Of a DNA stretch of 64,000 nucleotides, positions 56,753 through 64,000 are shown in pieces (the stretch's first letter is position 1; each line of letters begins with the position of its first letter). Source of the stretch: Pseudomonas sp. B21_DOA (lineage in GTDB: Bacteria > Pseudomonadota > Gammaproteobacteria > Pseudomonadales > Pseudomonadaceae); NCBI GenBank assembly GCA_030544685.1, contig CP086683.1, positions 3,596,001 to 3,660,000 of the forward strand, written 5' to 3'. The notes beneath the pieces were generated by a model. It was not told where the DNA came from. It searched no databases and saw only the letters and a list, made by a program, of their open reading frames with translations. A program made the position numbers and the translations under genes.

Positions 56753-56780
56753 TTGACGGGGCTTCTTAATTCTATAGAAT
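56753..56780 (+). promoter_or_regulatory. Sigma-70 promoter of the tRNA-Gly/Cys unit
   Basis: TTGACG at 56753-56758 and TAGAAT at 56775-56780 are separated by 16 bases, and GCGCCACACC follows, a GC-rich discriminator usual for stable RNA promoters. tRNA-Gly starts 12 bases downstream of the -10 box. Confidence 0.8.
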
Positions 56781-56792
56781 GCGCCACACCAA

Positions 56793-56868
<76 letters not shown>

Positions 56869-56914
56869 ATTTGTACAGTGTTTGTTGTTGCGCTACTGAC
56901 AGCGAATACTTTGA

Positions 56915-56988
56915 GGCCGAGTAGCAAAATGGTTATGCAGTGGATTGCAAATCCACCTACGCCGGTTCGATTCCGACCTCGGCCTCCA
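56915..56988 (+). tRNA. tRNA-Cys (anticodon GCA)
   Basis: The 74-base cloverleaf starts GGCCGAGTAGCAAAATGGTT, has anticodon loop ATTGCAAA (GCA), T-loop GTTCGAT and ends in encoded CCA. It lies 46 bases after tRNA-Gly and shares its promoter. Confidence 0.97.
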
Positions 56989-56996
56989 CTATCAAA

Positions 56997-57029
56997 AACC
57001 CCGTAGATCAATGATCTACGGGGTTTTTT
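56997..57029 (+). terminator. Intrinsic terminator after tRNA-Cys
   Basis: AACCCCGTAGATCA at 56997-57010 pairs with TGATCTACGGGGTT at 57012-57025, followed by a T run. The five A residues on the left side would make it work for the GAF gene on the minus strand too. Confidence 0.93.
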
Positions 57030-57070
57030 ATTGTCTGCAAAAAACGTGGTGTTCACATGTTTGCGGAGGG

Positions 57071-57610
57071 TCAATCAGCGAAGCACGATCCGGTCTGAAT
57101 GTGGCTGGCACCTTCCACCGTCAGATTCGAGAAAAAGATGCAGCCAATGAGCCGCGCGAACAGCGTCAATGTCTCTGCAAGATCGGGGTTGTCAAACAGA
57201 ACAGCCCTTGAGTCCAGAGCACATAAGGCCCCCCAGAGTCTCCCGTCCGGCAGGAAAACAGGCGCGCCTGCGTAGCTTTCAATTGAATACTGCTTCACCA
57301 CAGGACGTGACGACAGTCGTCCATCCTTGCTGATTTGTGGAAGGAAGAGGGCTTGGGGATTTCGTCGAAACTCACTGCAAAGGGTGGTTTCCAGATCCAG
57401 CGTATCGCCGACATTTATTCCCAGTTCAATCGGATCGTACGCCGAACATACAATCCATTCCGTTTCCGTGAATTTTGCGATTCCGGCAAAGCGTGTACCG
57501 GTCAGACGGGTGACGAGCTGCAGGATATTGGTGGTCGCTTCGATCTCGGCGATCGCCGAGCGCTCCTCTTGGCTTAAAGACGCTTTTAGAACGGTGTCAC
57601 TCATTTGCAT
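57071..57610 (-). CDS. GAF domain protein
   Basis: A 179-residue protein that is essentially one GAF domain: IAEIEATTNILQLVTRLTGTRFAGIAKF near residue 20, DTTLCSEF-like TTLCSEFRRN near residue 75, and YAGAPVFLPDGRLWGALCALDS near residue 115. GAF domains bind small ligands or chromophores; the lack of any output domain suggests it acts through a partner. The start at 57608-57610 has AGGAG ten bases upstream; an ATG two codons later is possible. Confidence 0.82.
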   Translation of the reverse strand: MQMSDTVLKASLSQEERSAIAEIEATTNILQLVTRLTGTRFAGIAKFTETEWIVCSAYDPIELGINVGDTLDLETTLCSEFRRNPQALFLPQISKDGRLSSRPVVKQYSIESYAGAPVFLPDGRLWGALCALDSRAVLFDNPDLAETLTLFARLIGCIFFSNLTVEGASHIQTGSCFAD

Positions 57611-58089
57611 GGAATCAAATCTCCTGATTGCTTGTACATCCCTGAGCTCTGCTCTGGTGACGTTCTGTGAGGCGTGATCGTGGTGAAGGGGCGTGCTAAT
57701 TACCTTTCATCGCTTTCGAGGCCATCCTTTAGCGTAGACATCCCGTCCAGTCTTGGGTTGCCTGCTCATAATCTCAATCGATGAAACATCTGTCACCCGT
57801 GCAGCTAACGTGATCGTGAGCATCTGAATCTTTTGAGTCTATCGGCCCAATTTCCAGTCGGGTTGCTGCGATTTGCCAGTAACCTCGGCGTCGACTTCAA
57901 ACAAACTCCGTAGCTCCCTGATTTCTTGAGCTTTTTGATTTTTCGCGGTCAGCGATATTTAGTTCTCAAATCGCGCGCTCCAAACTTGCTTCACCGGGAC
58001 GTGATGTATATATTCCCCGCTCGGCTTTTCAAGCGGCCATCCTGTCAGGACCGCAACCGCAAGGCTGAACAAAGCAACACCGCGCTACC
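57611..58089. other. Intergenic region before tRNA-Leu
   Basis: These 479 bases contain no gene I can support. They must hold the promoters of the GAF gene (minus strand) and of tRNA-Leu (plus strand); I see no repeat or RNA in them. Confidence 0.5.
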
Positions 58090-58175
58090 GCCCGAATGGC
58101 GAAACTGGTAGACGCATGGGACTTAAAATCCCCGCTCGTAAGGGCGTGCCGGTTCGATTCCGGCTTCGGGCACCA
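58090..58175 (+). tRNA. tRNA-Leu (anticodon TAA), prophage integration site
   Basis: The 86-base class II tRNA starts GCCCGAATGGCGAAACTGGT, has anticodon loop ACTTAAAA (TAA), a long variable arm (CCGCTCGTAAGGGCGT), T-loop GTTCGATT and encoded CCA. A phage integrase gene begins 82 bases downstream reading toward it, so the 3' end is the likely attachment core. Confidence 0.96.
58151..58175. other. Putative prophage attachment core in tRNA-Leu
   Basis: The T-arm and acceptor 3' half of tRNA-Leu (GGTTCGATTCCGGCTTCGGG plus CACCA) adjoins prophage-type DNA. Tyrosine integrases commonly use this part of tRNA genes. The matching direct repeat at the other end is outside the window. Confidence 0.55.
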
Positions 58176-58257
58176 TCTTAAATCAAGGGTTTGCGGGCGA
58201 AAGCTGATGCAAACCCTTGTTTGTTTCTGGTCCGCTATTCCGGAGTTGGTCCGCAAT

Positions 58258-59289
58258 TCACTTGGTCGGCATGACTTTTTTGCCTTTTCGATTGCGGATG
58301 TACTGCTCGGTCATAACCACCGTCGTATGCCCAAGTTGATCTCTGGCTTGCAAGATATCGCCACTGGATTCAGCCTTATCGGTACCCGCCTTGGCGCGCA
58401 AGTCGCGCATCTGAAATTCAGCTTTCGGCACGCCGGCCGCTTCCCTGGCCAAGTCGAATCTCCTGCGCAACATCGCCACCGTCATCGGTGTGCCGTCCTC
58501 TGTAACGATCAGCCGCGTCGAGCGGACCTTGTGTTCTGACTTGCGGGACATGATTCGATCAATCAAAACCTTCAGCTCCCCCGTTATCTCGATCCGCCGC
58601 TTCGCCTTTGTCTTGCCCTGCAAAACCCAAATCTGCCCGTCACGCACGTCGCGCTCATCCATCAGCCGGGTATCTGTTACCCGTTGCCCGGTCAGATAGG
58701 CGAGGTCCATTGCGTCTTGCAGGCCCACATCTGCCTTGTCGTGCACGCGTTTGAACAGCGCATCCTCGACATACGTATCCCGCCCGGTTTCCTTGTTTCC
58801 CTTGATGCCGGCGCATGGATTGGCAAGAGACGTATAACCCTTGTCCCGAGCGTAATTCCAGATGGCGCTGAGCAGCGCTTTCTCGCGGTTCGCGCGCACC
58901 GGCGCGGCCTTGCGCCATGTCAGGTACTGGCGTACGTGCAACGGCTCGATCGTTTCCAGCGGCGCTGGCGGGTCGTCGAAGAAAGCGATCAGATTCTTCA
59001 GCTCGCGCTTGTTGTCAGCCTGGGTCGCCGTGCCTTTGGTAGGGACGACGTCGACCATGTATTTTTCGGCGACGTAGCGGAACGTAATGACCTTGGCGAC
59101 CAGATCGGTTGCGGTGCGATCACGCTCAAGCTTCGCGTACTCCATGATCGCCAAGCCGTAGTCGCTGCCCAGTGGAATTTCCTTTCTGTCTTTGCCGCCC
59201 GTGTCGTAGTAGTAGAACACCCGGCCGCTGGCTTTCTTGCGCTCCCGCAGCCTGGCGATCGAGCCGGGTTTACTTGGTCGTCTTCCCAT
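58258..59289 (-). CDS. Phage tyrosine integrase
   Basis: Site-specific recombinase of 343 residues. An N-terminal arm-binding domain (GRVFYYYDTGGKDRKEIPLG), a core-binding domain (about 80-170) and the catalytic domain (LAYLTGQRVTDTRLM with the first Arg; FQMRDLRAKAGTD with the His/Arg box variant; QLGHTTVVMTEQYIRNRK with the Tyr nucleophile) are seen. In the second box the usual HDLR is MRDLR, so the first His is replaced. The start MGRRPSKPGS at 59287-59289 is preferred to one 15 codons upstream. It reads toward tRNA-Leu. Confidence 0.94.
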   Translation of the reverse strand: MGRRPSKPGSIARLRERKKASGRVFYYYDTGGKDRKEIPLGSDYGLAIMEYAKLERDRTATDLVAKVITFRYVAEKYMVDVVPTKGTATQADNKRELKNLIAFFDDPPAPLETIEPLHVRQYLTWRKAAPVRANREKALLSAIWNYARDKGYTSLANPCAGIKGNKETGRDTYVEDALFKRVHDKADVGLQDAMDLAYLTGQRVTDTRLMDERDVRDGQIWVLQGKTKAKRRIEITGELKVLIDRIMSRKSEHKVRSTRLIVTEDGTPMTVAMLRRRFDLAREAAGVPKAEFQMRDLRAKAGTDKAESSGDILQARDQLGHTTVVMTEQYIRNRKGKKVMPTK

Positions 59290-59290
59290 G

Positions 59291-59497
59291 TCAGCTGGCC
59301 TTACGTGATTTCCATACGGGCTTTTCTGATTCAAATGCGCCGACGGCGGTGACCGCCATCGCGGTGACGCTCGGCCAGCCGTTCACTTTAATCGTATGGC
59401 GGACGCCGTTCTTTTTCAGGTTGAGGATCTGACCTGCCTTGGTTCGCGCGCCGGTGAGCTCGCAAACCTCCTCGTGCGATAGAAACTGAATGGTCAT
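59291..59497 (-). CDS. DUF4224 protein, possible excisionase or directionality factor
   Basis: A 68-residue protein beginning MTIQFLSHEEVCELTGARTK with the LSxEExxELTGxxxxxxQxxxLxxNG pattern of DUF4224, a family almost always found beside phage integrases. The fold resembles a small winged helix, so a role as excisionase is plausible but not shown. Its stop is one base before the integrase start, so the two are cotranscribed. Confidence 0.8.
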   Translation of the reverse strand: MTIQFLSHEEVCELTGARTKAGQILNLKKNGVRHTIKVNGWPSVTAMAVTAVGAFESEKPVWKSRKAS

Positions 59498-59540
59498 GTG
59501 ATGCTCCATGCCGCGCGTGGCGCGCAGAAGGTGGTGTGGG

Positions 59541-59732
59541 CTACAGGTTCACTACCTGACTGTTCGGATCGAAAGGTTTGCCGTCGGGATCTACCACCAG
59601 GCGCGGCACGTTCTTTTGAAGAAACTCATCGAAACACTGAGGGCAATAACTGGCCTGAGTGGTCTGAAGCTGAGCGTGCCCGGTGTAGCCGCACTTCGGG
59701 CACTTGAGTGCTGTGGGGATAATGAAAGCCAT
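59541..59732 (-). CDS. Small zinc-ribbon phage protein
   Basis: A 63-residue protein, MAFIIPTALKCPKCGYTGHAQ at the start, with two CxxC pairs (CPKC near residue 11 and CPQC near 31) that form a zinc ribbon. The start at 59730-59732 was chosen over one eight codons upstream. Function unknown; position in the early prophage region. Confidence 0.75.
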   Translation of the reverse strand: MAFIIPTALKCPKCGYTGHAQLQTTQASYCPQCFDEFLQKNVPRLVVDPDGKPFDPNSQVVNL

Positions 59733-59783
59733 GAGGATTCCTCGCCCGCCGTACACCGGCAGGCTTTTGAGTTGGGGGAGGGG

Positions 59784-60242
59784 TTAGGGCTTGGTGGTGT
59801 GCTGGCGTTTGCGTGCAGCGGCAACCAAAGCTTTGGATGTTTTCGCCACGCCGCCGGCAACGTCCTCGGGGAGGATTGCGGCATTGCAGTGAGGGCAGAG
59901 CGGCGCCATCTTCGTGCTGCGCCAGGCTTCGTCCATCACCTTTGCGGCGCGGCTACGGATCTGGAACTGTTCAGCTTCTGCCAGCTCACGGCGCCGAGTA
60001 TTCAGCTTGGTCATGCCGGCGCTGAAAACCTCGACTATTCCAACAAAGGCGTCGAAAGCCTCAACCTCTACTTCACAGTCTTGGCACCAGACGCGCCGCT
60101 CTCCTTGGTCATAAACCAATTGTTTGTGTCGGCAGGAGGAAGCTGGGCGCCGTGTTAATCCTCTGGCTACGCGCAGGTCTTCGATCTGAACGACCTTCAC
60201 GCCGTAAATGTAATCCTGCGGCTCAATCGGGGCCTCACTCAT
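59784..60242 (-). CDS. Hypothetical phage protein with Cys pairs
   Basis: A 152-residue product beginning MSEAPIEPQDYIYGVKVVQI. A possible metal site is formed by CRHKQLVYDQGERRVWCQDC (residues about 37-56), and a second by CPHC near residue 122. The middle is predicted helical with many Glu and Arg. No family is recognised. The ATG at 60240-60242 overlaps the stop of a 17-codon frame, so translation is probably coupled. Confidence 0.7.
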   Translation of the reverse strand: MSEAPIEPQDYIYGVKVVQIEDLRVARGLTRRPASSCRHKQLVYDQGERRVWCQDCEVEVEAFDAFVGIVEVFSAGMTKLNTRRRELAEAEQFQIRSRAAKVMDEAWRSTKMAPLCPHCNAAILPEDVAGGVAKTSKALVAAARKRQHTTKP

Positions 60243-60295
60243 CACCGCGGCCCCTTGTAGCAGTACACGTAGGCGCACCAGGCGAGGGCGATCAT
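60242..60295 (-). CDS. 17-residue hydrophobic microprotein (putative)
   Basis: The frame MIALAWCAYVYCYKGPR is linked by ATGA overlaps to the gene on each side: its ATG shares bases with the stop of the ASCH-like gene, and its TGA with the start of the next. Such exact packing suggests that it is translated. The first 13 residues are hydrophobic and could just enter a membrane. Confidence 0.5.
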   Translation of the reverse strand: MIALAWCAYVYCYKGPR

Positions 60296-61164
60296 GGCGT
60301 CACCCGCTTGAACTCGACGACCCAGACCCACGGGTTTGCGTCCCAGTCGCCGCCGGTGGAGTTCCACAACTCCTTCCACGCCTCCGGGTACCAGTCTCGG
60401 TAATTCGGCGAAACATCATCGCTTGCCAGCTCCGGCGGACACTGCAGGCCTTCCGCCCGGATATCGGCGCGGCTGATGTCCTGCAACCGCTCGACGCGCA
60501 CGTCAGTGATCTCCAGCAGGATGCGGCTGGCCCAGCGCGGCATGTGGATGCTTGGCTTCCAGACTGGCTGATCGGCTTCATATGGGGTAAGCCCGTCGGC
60601 GGCGTACACCAGCGTGCCGTCGTCGCGCGCCTCGCTGACATCCAAGTCGTCCGGTTTGAGGTAGGGGCCGCGCATGACCTCGCTGTGATCGCAGTACCAG
60701 GTCTCGCGAACCCAAAGGCGATCGCCTTGCCGGCCATACGGGCATCCCCCGTACATGGCCAGCTGAGCGGCGCATTCCTCCTCAGTCGCACCGAATGCAG
60801 CGAACCCCCAGCGCGGATGGTCTTGAACCACTGCGATCCACTGATGTTCCAGTGAGTCAGATTTGCTGCGGCTCGGGATCTGGTTGCCTTTGACTAGCCT
60901 TCGCGTGACCGTCTTCTGCCCGGACAAGATCGAGCGAACCATCGCTCCGTTGAAAAGGATGGGGCGCTCTTTGTGGAAGGGTTCCGGCGCCGGGCGGGGC
61001 TTGGCCATTTTCGCCTGGCATCGCTTGCAACTGACAAGATCGCGGTTGTGGGTACCGTCCCACTCGACTTCGGATTCTTCATTCAGGCCGCAGGCCGATA
61101 GCGACCAGCGCTCGTTGTCCTGCGTGCAGCCGGAGTCGACTATGAGGTGGTTTTTCCTGGGCAT
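60292..61164 (-). CDS. Phage ASCH-like domain protein
   Basis: A 290-residue protein with an N-terminal Cys region (VDSGCTQDNERW; VSCKRCQAKMAK, reminiscent of a small zinc site) and a longer domain starting RPILFNGAMVRSILSGQKTVT, which resembles phage proteins annotated as ASCH-like. The ASCH fold binds RNA or nucleotides. Blocks such as GDRLWVRETWY and PSIHMPRWASRILLEITDVRVERLQDI are typical of these phage proteins. The role in the phage cycle is unknown. Confidence 0.72.
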   Translation of the reverse strand: MPRKNHLIVDSGCTQDNERWSLSACGLNEESEVEWDGTHNRDLVSCKRCQAKMAKPRPAPEPFHKERPILFNGAMVRSILSGQKTVTRRLVKGNQIPSRSKSDSLEHQWIAVVQDHPRWGFAAFGATEEECAAQLAMYGGCPYGRQGDRLWVRETWYCDHSEVMRGPYLKPDDLDVSEARDDGTLVYAADGLTPYEADQPVWKPSIHMPRWASRILLEITDVRVERLQDISRADIRAEGLQCPPELASDDVSPNYRDWYPEAWKELWNSTGGDWDANPWVWVVEFKRVTP

Positions 61165-61376
61165 GCCGGTTCCTTGCCGCTATAGCGGCTGACTTTGAAG
61201 GGGAGGGAGATACTGCGGGGTGCTGGTGAATACGATGCGGTCGATGCGCTTGAACTCGGCAAGCATCAGGGCGCCAGCTTTTATTAGTTAACGAGCTGGA
61301 GTCGACAGCTTCTAGAGAGCTTCATCGTTTGAATTGGATGGTGGATAATGCCAGAAACCACTTTTTGGAGTTTTGT
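61165..61376. other. Junction region before the AT-rich gene
   Basis: The sequence changes from GC-rich phage DNA to AT-rich DNA at about 61280-61320. No gene is seen in it. Confidence 0.5.
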
Positions 61377-62017
61377 ATGGCAGGGAATAATGAATGGTCA
61401 ATTTTCTTGGAGAATCTTGGCAAGGTAGCCGCTTGTTCTGTTGTTCTGGTTGGCGTCTCTTTTTGTGCTGGATACTTTTCCCTAAAGGGCTATCTGAACT
61501 CATTAGGGGCTAGTTGGTTCTTAGGGTTTTACGGTGCCACCGAGTTTGTAGTTGGTGGTATTTGGTATGCTGCTTTTTTGTTTTTGGTATGGTTTTAGTG
61601 CTGCTTATCGCCAATCTGGGTTGGTTGTCTCAGTTGTCTTTAAGGATTGCTAGTTTTATTTTAGGAACGTTAGTGGTGGTAATTGGGCTTGTACTTATTA
61701 TGGGTTTCGGTCGGCAGGAAGCCATGTCATATCTTGGCACTACGTGGGCTTTTGCCTTGATTACATTGGTTTGTGCGATAAATATATCTGTTGCCGTTCA
61801 TGACCAAAGTGGTGGCACTCCGTATTACAGACTTCTTGGACTGCTGTCTGGTAGTAGCTATCTTATCTGCATTGTAGTGGTTATTCCGTTGATTAATGGA
61901 GATTCGTCTGCTCAGCTCTTGCGCAACAAAGATTCTAAGGTCACGAGCTACGTTTATAAGGTAGAGGGCGAAAAAAATTTATTCTGGTTTCAGCTGGCGG
62001 TGGAAAGATACTTGTAG
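61377..62017 (+). CDS. AT-rich predicted membrane protein in prophage (moron candidate), one frameshift
   Basis: I do not recognise the family. After one T is restored in the run 61593-61596 the product is 213 residues, starting MAGNNEWSIFLENLGKVAAC at 61377 with GGAG upstream. Hydrophobic segments lie at about 15-37, 47-85, 89-108 and 115-155, so four or more membrane passes are likely, with a polar C-terminal tail of about 45 residues (NKDSKVTSYVYKVEGEKNL). The base composition is far more AT-rich than the flanking phage genes and the strand is opposite to them. That pattern fits a moron, i.e. an added gene expressed in the lysogen; superinfection exclusion is one possible role, not shown. 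Confidence 0.6.
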
Positions 62018-62059
62018 TTGACAATGACATGACAACATTTAGCGTCGTTGACCCGTCTA

Positions 62060-62301
62060 CTATCTGGGGGTCAGATAAAGAGTGTAATATCTGCGGAATT
62101 GTAGATCGCTTTCGTTGCAGGCCATCAAGGTGGCGATGTCGAGGCGCATGAAGTCGCTCCAGTTGCCGCCGTCGGAGTTGATCTCGGCGGGGTTTGTAAC
62201 GGGGTGGCCGCCGGCTCGAAGCTAGCGGTCATGGAGAGGAGCAGCAGGAAGTTCAGGTCCAGAATGTTGCTCATGGGACCGCTGAGGTAGATGCGCTTCA
62301 T
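62060..62301 (-). pseudogene. DUF4406 protein remnant, truncated and frameshifted
   Basis: Starts MKRIYLSGPMSNI and, after a one-base loss near 62217, continues HPVTNPAEINSDGGNWSDF and MRLDIATLMACN. These are the N-terminal and central blocks of DUF4406, related to nucleoside 2-deoxyribosyltransferases. The expected remainder is missing: after ATLMACNE the frame enters AT-rich DNA and stops at 62060-62062. The start overlaps the stop of the upstream gene (ATGA). Confidence 0.72.
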
Positions 62302-62891
62302 GCTGCCTCCTGCTGCGGTTGTTCTTGGCGCAACGCGCCCTGTACCGATTCCACCACCCGGCGCAGATAGTTGAATTCGTGATTCTCCTCGACCGCCTTG
62401 TCGCCAACCGGGTAGTGCCACTCATCACCAAACAGTTCAGTCAGCAGCCTGTCGTGATGCCAGCATTCGCTTGGCGACTCGACGCTTCGCAGAGCGTCGA
62501 TGTCGTGCCAGAGCTCACGCGCCTCATCCTTGCTCAGCTCATCCAGCTCCCAGTCATGTCGGCCGGTCTGTTGCCGGCGCCGCTGGACGATGCACTTTTT
62601 CGCGAAGGTGTGAAGGGCGTTCCCGCTGAACCGCGTACTGCTGATACCGCGATCGAGGCAGTTCAGGACGTAGTGCCAATCACAGTCGGCCACGAACTCG
62701 GCCACCGTGCGCGGACCCATGCCGCCCCAGTAGGCGCTCCAGCTGTGGTCCCAGCAATTGACCGTGATTTTGCCCTGGGCGGTCTGATAGCTCGGGTCGG
62801 ATTCAGTGGGGCAGTCGCGGCGGCCGAAGTCCTCGAGGAACACGGTAATAGCGTCGAGACGCGGCGCGCCGGTGATCACCAGCTTGGTCAC
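62298..62891 (-). CDS. Hypothetical phage protein
   Basis: A 197-residue product, MTKLVITGAPRLDAITVFLED at the start, with CWDHSWSAYWGGMGPRTVAEFVADCD in the middle and a charged C-terminal part (DELSKDEARELWHDIDALR). Proteins of this kind occur in Pseudomonas prophages, usually next to DUF4406 genes; function unknown. It overlaps the DUF4406 start by four bases and is in the same transcript. Confidence 0.72.
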   Translation of the reverse strand: MTKLVITGAPRLDAITVFLEDFGRRDCPTESDPSYQTAQGKITVNCWDHSWSAYWGGMGPRTVAEFVADCDWHYVLNCLDRGISSTRFSGNALHTFAKKCIVQRRRQQTGRHDWELDELSKDEARELWHDIDALRSVESPSECWHHDRLLTELFGDEWHYPVGDKAVEENHEFNYLRRVVESVQGALRQEQPQQEAA

Positions 62892-63029
62892 AGTCGAGCG
62901 CTCAACCTTCAGCGGCTCGGCCGGTTTGTTTTCTGTGGGGATGACGGATACCTATGCCGGGGCATGCCCGGGCGGTGGAGGGTGGCGAGGGATCAGCTAC
63001 AGTTCAGCGTTCAGTCAATGGAGAAACTT

Positions 63030-63260
63030 ATGAGCTGCTTTATCTGTGGTGGTGCGGCAAGGACTGTCCCTTCGATCGGGGACTATCAAGAAAGAGTGTG
63101 CGCCGGCTGCGGGCATTACCGGATAAGCGGAACAGTGGTTGATCAACTAGAGCGTTTCAACCGCAAACTCGATATAGATCTCATGCGCACGTTTGTTCAG
63201 CGGGATGCAGCTAAAGGGATCGTTCCCAACATTACGACCTATGTGGCAAATATCGAGTGA
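63030..63260 (+). CDS. Small zinc-ribbon protein
   Basis: A 76-residue product, MSCFICGGAARTVPSIGDYQ at the start, with CFIC near residue 3 and CAGCGH near 25 as a likely zinc ribbon. ATG 63030 is preferred over one four codons upstream because GGAGA lies eight bases before it. It is on the plus strand, convergent with the methyltransferase and divergent from the minus-strand genes, so it may be another added gene or a regulator. Confidence 0.7.
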   Translation: MSCFICGGAARTVPSIGDYQERVCAGCGHYRISGTVVDQLERFNRKLDIDLMRTFVQRDAAKGIVPNITTYVANIE

Positions 63261-63263
63261 TTG

Positions 63264-64000
63264 TCAGGCGGCTGCTTTCAGCGCTTCGATGATTCGCTGA
63301 CCGGCGAGCGGCGGAACAGCGTTGCCAGCCATGTGCATGGTCAGCCGGTGGTTGTCGGGACGTAGGGTATCAGCGGGGAACGACATGGCGGCCAGCGCTT
63401 CGTTGGCCGAAAGCATCCGCATTTCATCGCCGCGAACCAGCGCCCAGCGATCCAGCGTAGTAATGGTGCCGATCGGTCGGTTGATATCACGACCGGTCAG
63501 CCCTGAGCCCTTGCCGTAGTAGGGCATGATGAACTGATCACCGAATCGCTCTCGGCCGTTGCGCACCCGGTCCAAAGTGGCCTGCGCGCGCCCTGGCTTA
63601 TCGATTGGTGACCAGCGCCCAGCGTCGAACTGCAGGAAGCTGGCGGCGGGAACGTGCTGTCGCCGGTGCAGTTCGAGCATCAGCGGCGACTTGCTGCGTG
63701 TGCAGACCAGGAACAGACGCACGCGGTGCTGTGGCACGCCGAGATCAGCGCAGTCGACTACGTGCGGCGCGATCATGTAGCCCAACGCTGCCATGGCCTG
63801 CGACCAGGCTGGATACAGTGCCCAGTCCGTGAACTCTTCGACATTCTCAACCAGCACAACTTCGGGCTTGTGGTACTCGGCGGCGGACACAACCGCCCAT
63901 GCTGTCGAGCGGGATGCGTCGTGCTGTGCATTGCCTGACTTTTTGCCCCGGGCTTTCGAATGCCCCTGGCAGCACGGTGACGCGAGCATGATGTCGTGAG
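63264..64000 (-). CDS. C5 cytosine-specific DNA methyltransferase, C-terminal part
   Basis: The gene continues beyond the right edge. The visible 245 residues begin just before motif IV, SPCCQGHS, which contains the nucleophilic Cys, and include motif VI VLVENVEEF, motif VIII QHRVRLFLV, a short target-recognition region (about 110-160), motif IX (RMLSANEALAAMSFP) and motif X (MAGNAVPPLAG). This is a phage-type Dcm relative that modifies C5 of cytosine, perhaps to protect phage DNA from host restriction. No endonuclease partner is visible. Its stop lies three bases from the convergent zinc-ribbon gene. Confidence 0.92.
   Translation of the reverse strand, partial: HDIMLASPCCQGHSKARGKKSGNAQHDASRSTAWAVVSAAEYHKPEVVLVENVEEFTDWALYPAWSQAMAALGYMIAPHVVDCADLGVPQHRVRLFLVCTRSKSPLMLELHRRQHVPAASFLQFDAGRWSPIDKPGRAQATLDRVRNGRERFGDQFIMPYYGKGSGLTGRDINRPIGTITTLDRWALVRGDEMRMLSANEALAAMSFPADTLRPDNHRLTMHMAGNAVPPLAGQRIIEALKAAA

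Noticed and set aside
62319..63029. Long upstream extension of the zinc-ribbon gene at 63030
   Set aside because: The extension is antisense to the conserved phage gene at 62298-62891, and a good ribosome binding site lies directly before ATG 63030.

Overview
The window is chromosomal DNA of a Pseudomonas of the fluorescens group. This is inferred from the gacA-uvrC-pgsA block with its TTG-started gacA, the cis/trans fatty-acid isomerase gene, the riboswitch-controlled aerobic cobalamin cluster, the GntP/BdhA/sigma-54 3-hydroxybutyrate cluster, and the many REP/REPIN palindromes typical of this group. Most of it is GC-rich core genome. Accessory islands lie at the left edge (LRR-NEL effector), at 33.2-36.9 kb (large toxin-like gene), around 49-51 kb, and from 58.1 kb to the right edge (start of a prophage).

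Layout. 1-2.0 kb: 3' part of a leucine-rich-repeat E3 ligase effector. 2.1-8.9 kb: metH, cti, nfuA. 9.0-18.8 kb: cobalamin/cobalt region with two back-to-back cobalamin riboswitches, one reading left into cbtB-cbtA-cobE-cobM and one reading right into cobW-cobN-chelatase ID subunit. 19.1-21.7 kb: TerC/CBS membrane protein, a thioredoxin-like protein and an orphan gene. 22.1-28.9 kb: amino-acid ABC transporter, RidA, IclR regulator, D-amino-acid deaminase-like enzyme and a PfkB sugar kinase, which looks like one uptake and catabolism unit. 29.0-33.1 kb: a parvulin, a PAS hybrid histidine kinase and pilU. 33.2-36.9 kb: a toxin-like gene of about 1227 codons. 36.9-42.9 kb: 3-hydroxybutyrate/acetoacetate catabolism (acetoacetyl-CoA synthetase, bdhA, gntP) with a sigma-54 promoter and the matching enhancer-binding protein gene. 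43.0-49.0 kb: YejABEF/Npp-type peptide importer and a second parvulin. 49.1-51.4 kb: a lipase and a divergent protein with Ig-like repeats. 51.4-53.0 kb: a DAHP synthase behind a leader-peptide/terminator attenuator. 53.1-57.6 kb: GNAT, gacA, uvrC, pgsA, tRNA-Gly, tRNA-Cys, GAF protein. 58.1-64 kb: tRNA-Leu carrying an integrated prophage (integrase, DUF4224 protein, zinc-ribbon and ASCH-like proteins, an AT-rich membrane-protein insert, a DUF4406 remnant, a C5 cytosine methyltransferase).

Reading-frame quality. At least twenty places show the same defect: a conserved protein continues in the frame reached by adding one base, nearly always in a run of identical bases. Affected genes include uvrC, pilU, cti, cobN, cobM and yejB, and restoring the bases gives family-typical lengths. 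I therefore annotate these as single genes broken in this sequence, most probably by consensus errors, not as pseudogenes.

The observations most worth following are the toxin-like gene with a degenerate metallopeptidase motif, the two aromatic-rich leader peptides before the DAHP synthase, a REPIN that appears to be translated inside cobN, and the AT-rich gene that seems to have cut off a DUF4406 gene in the prophage.
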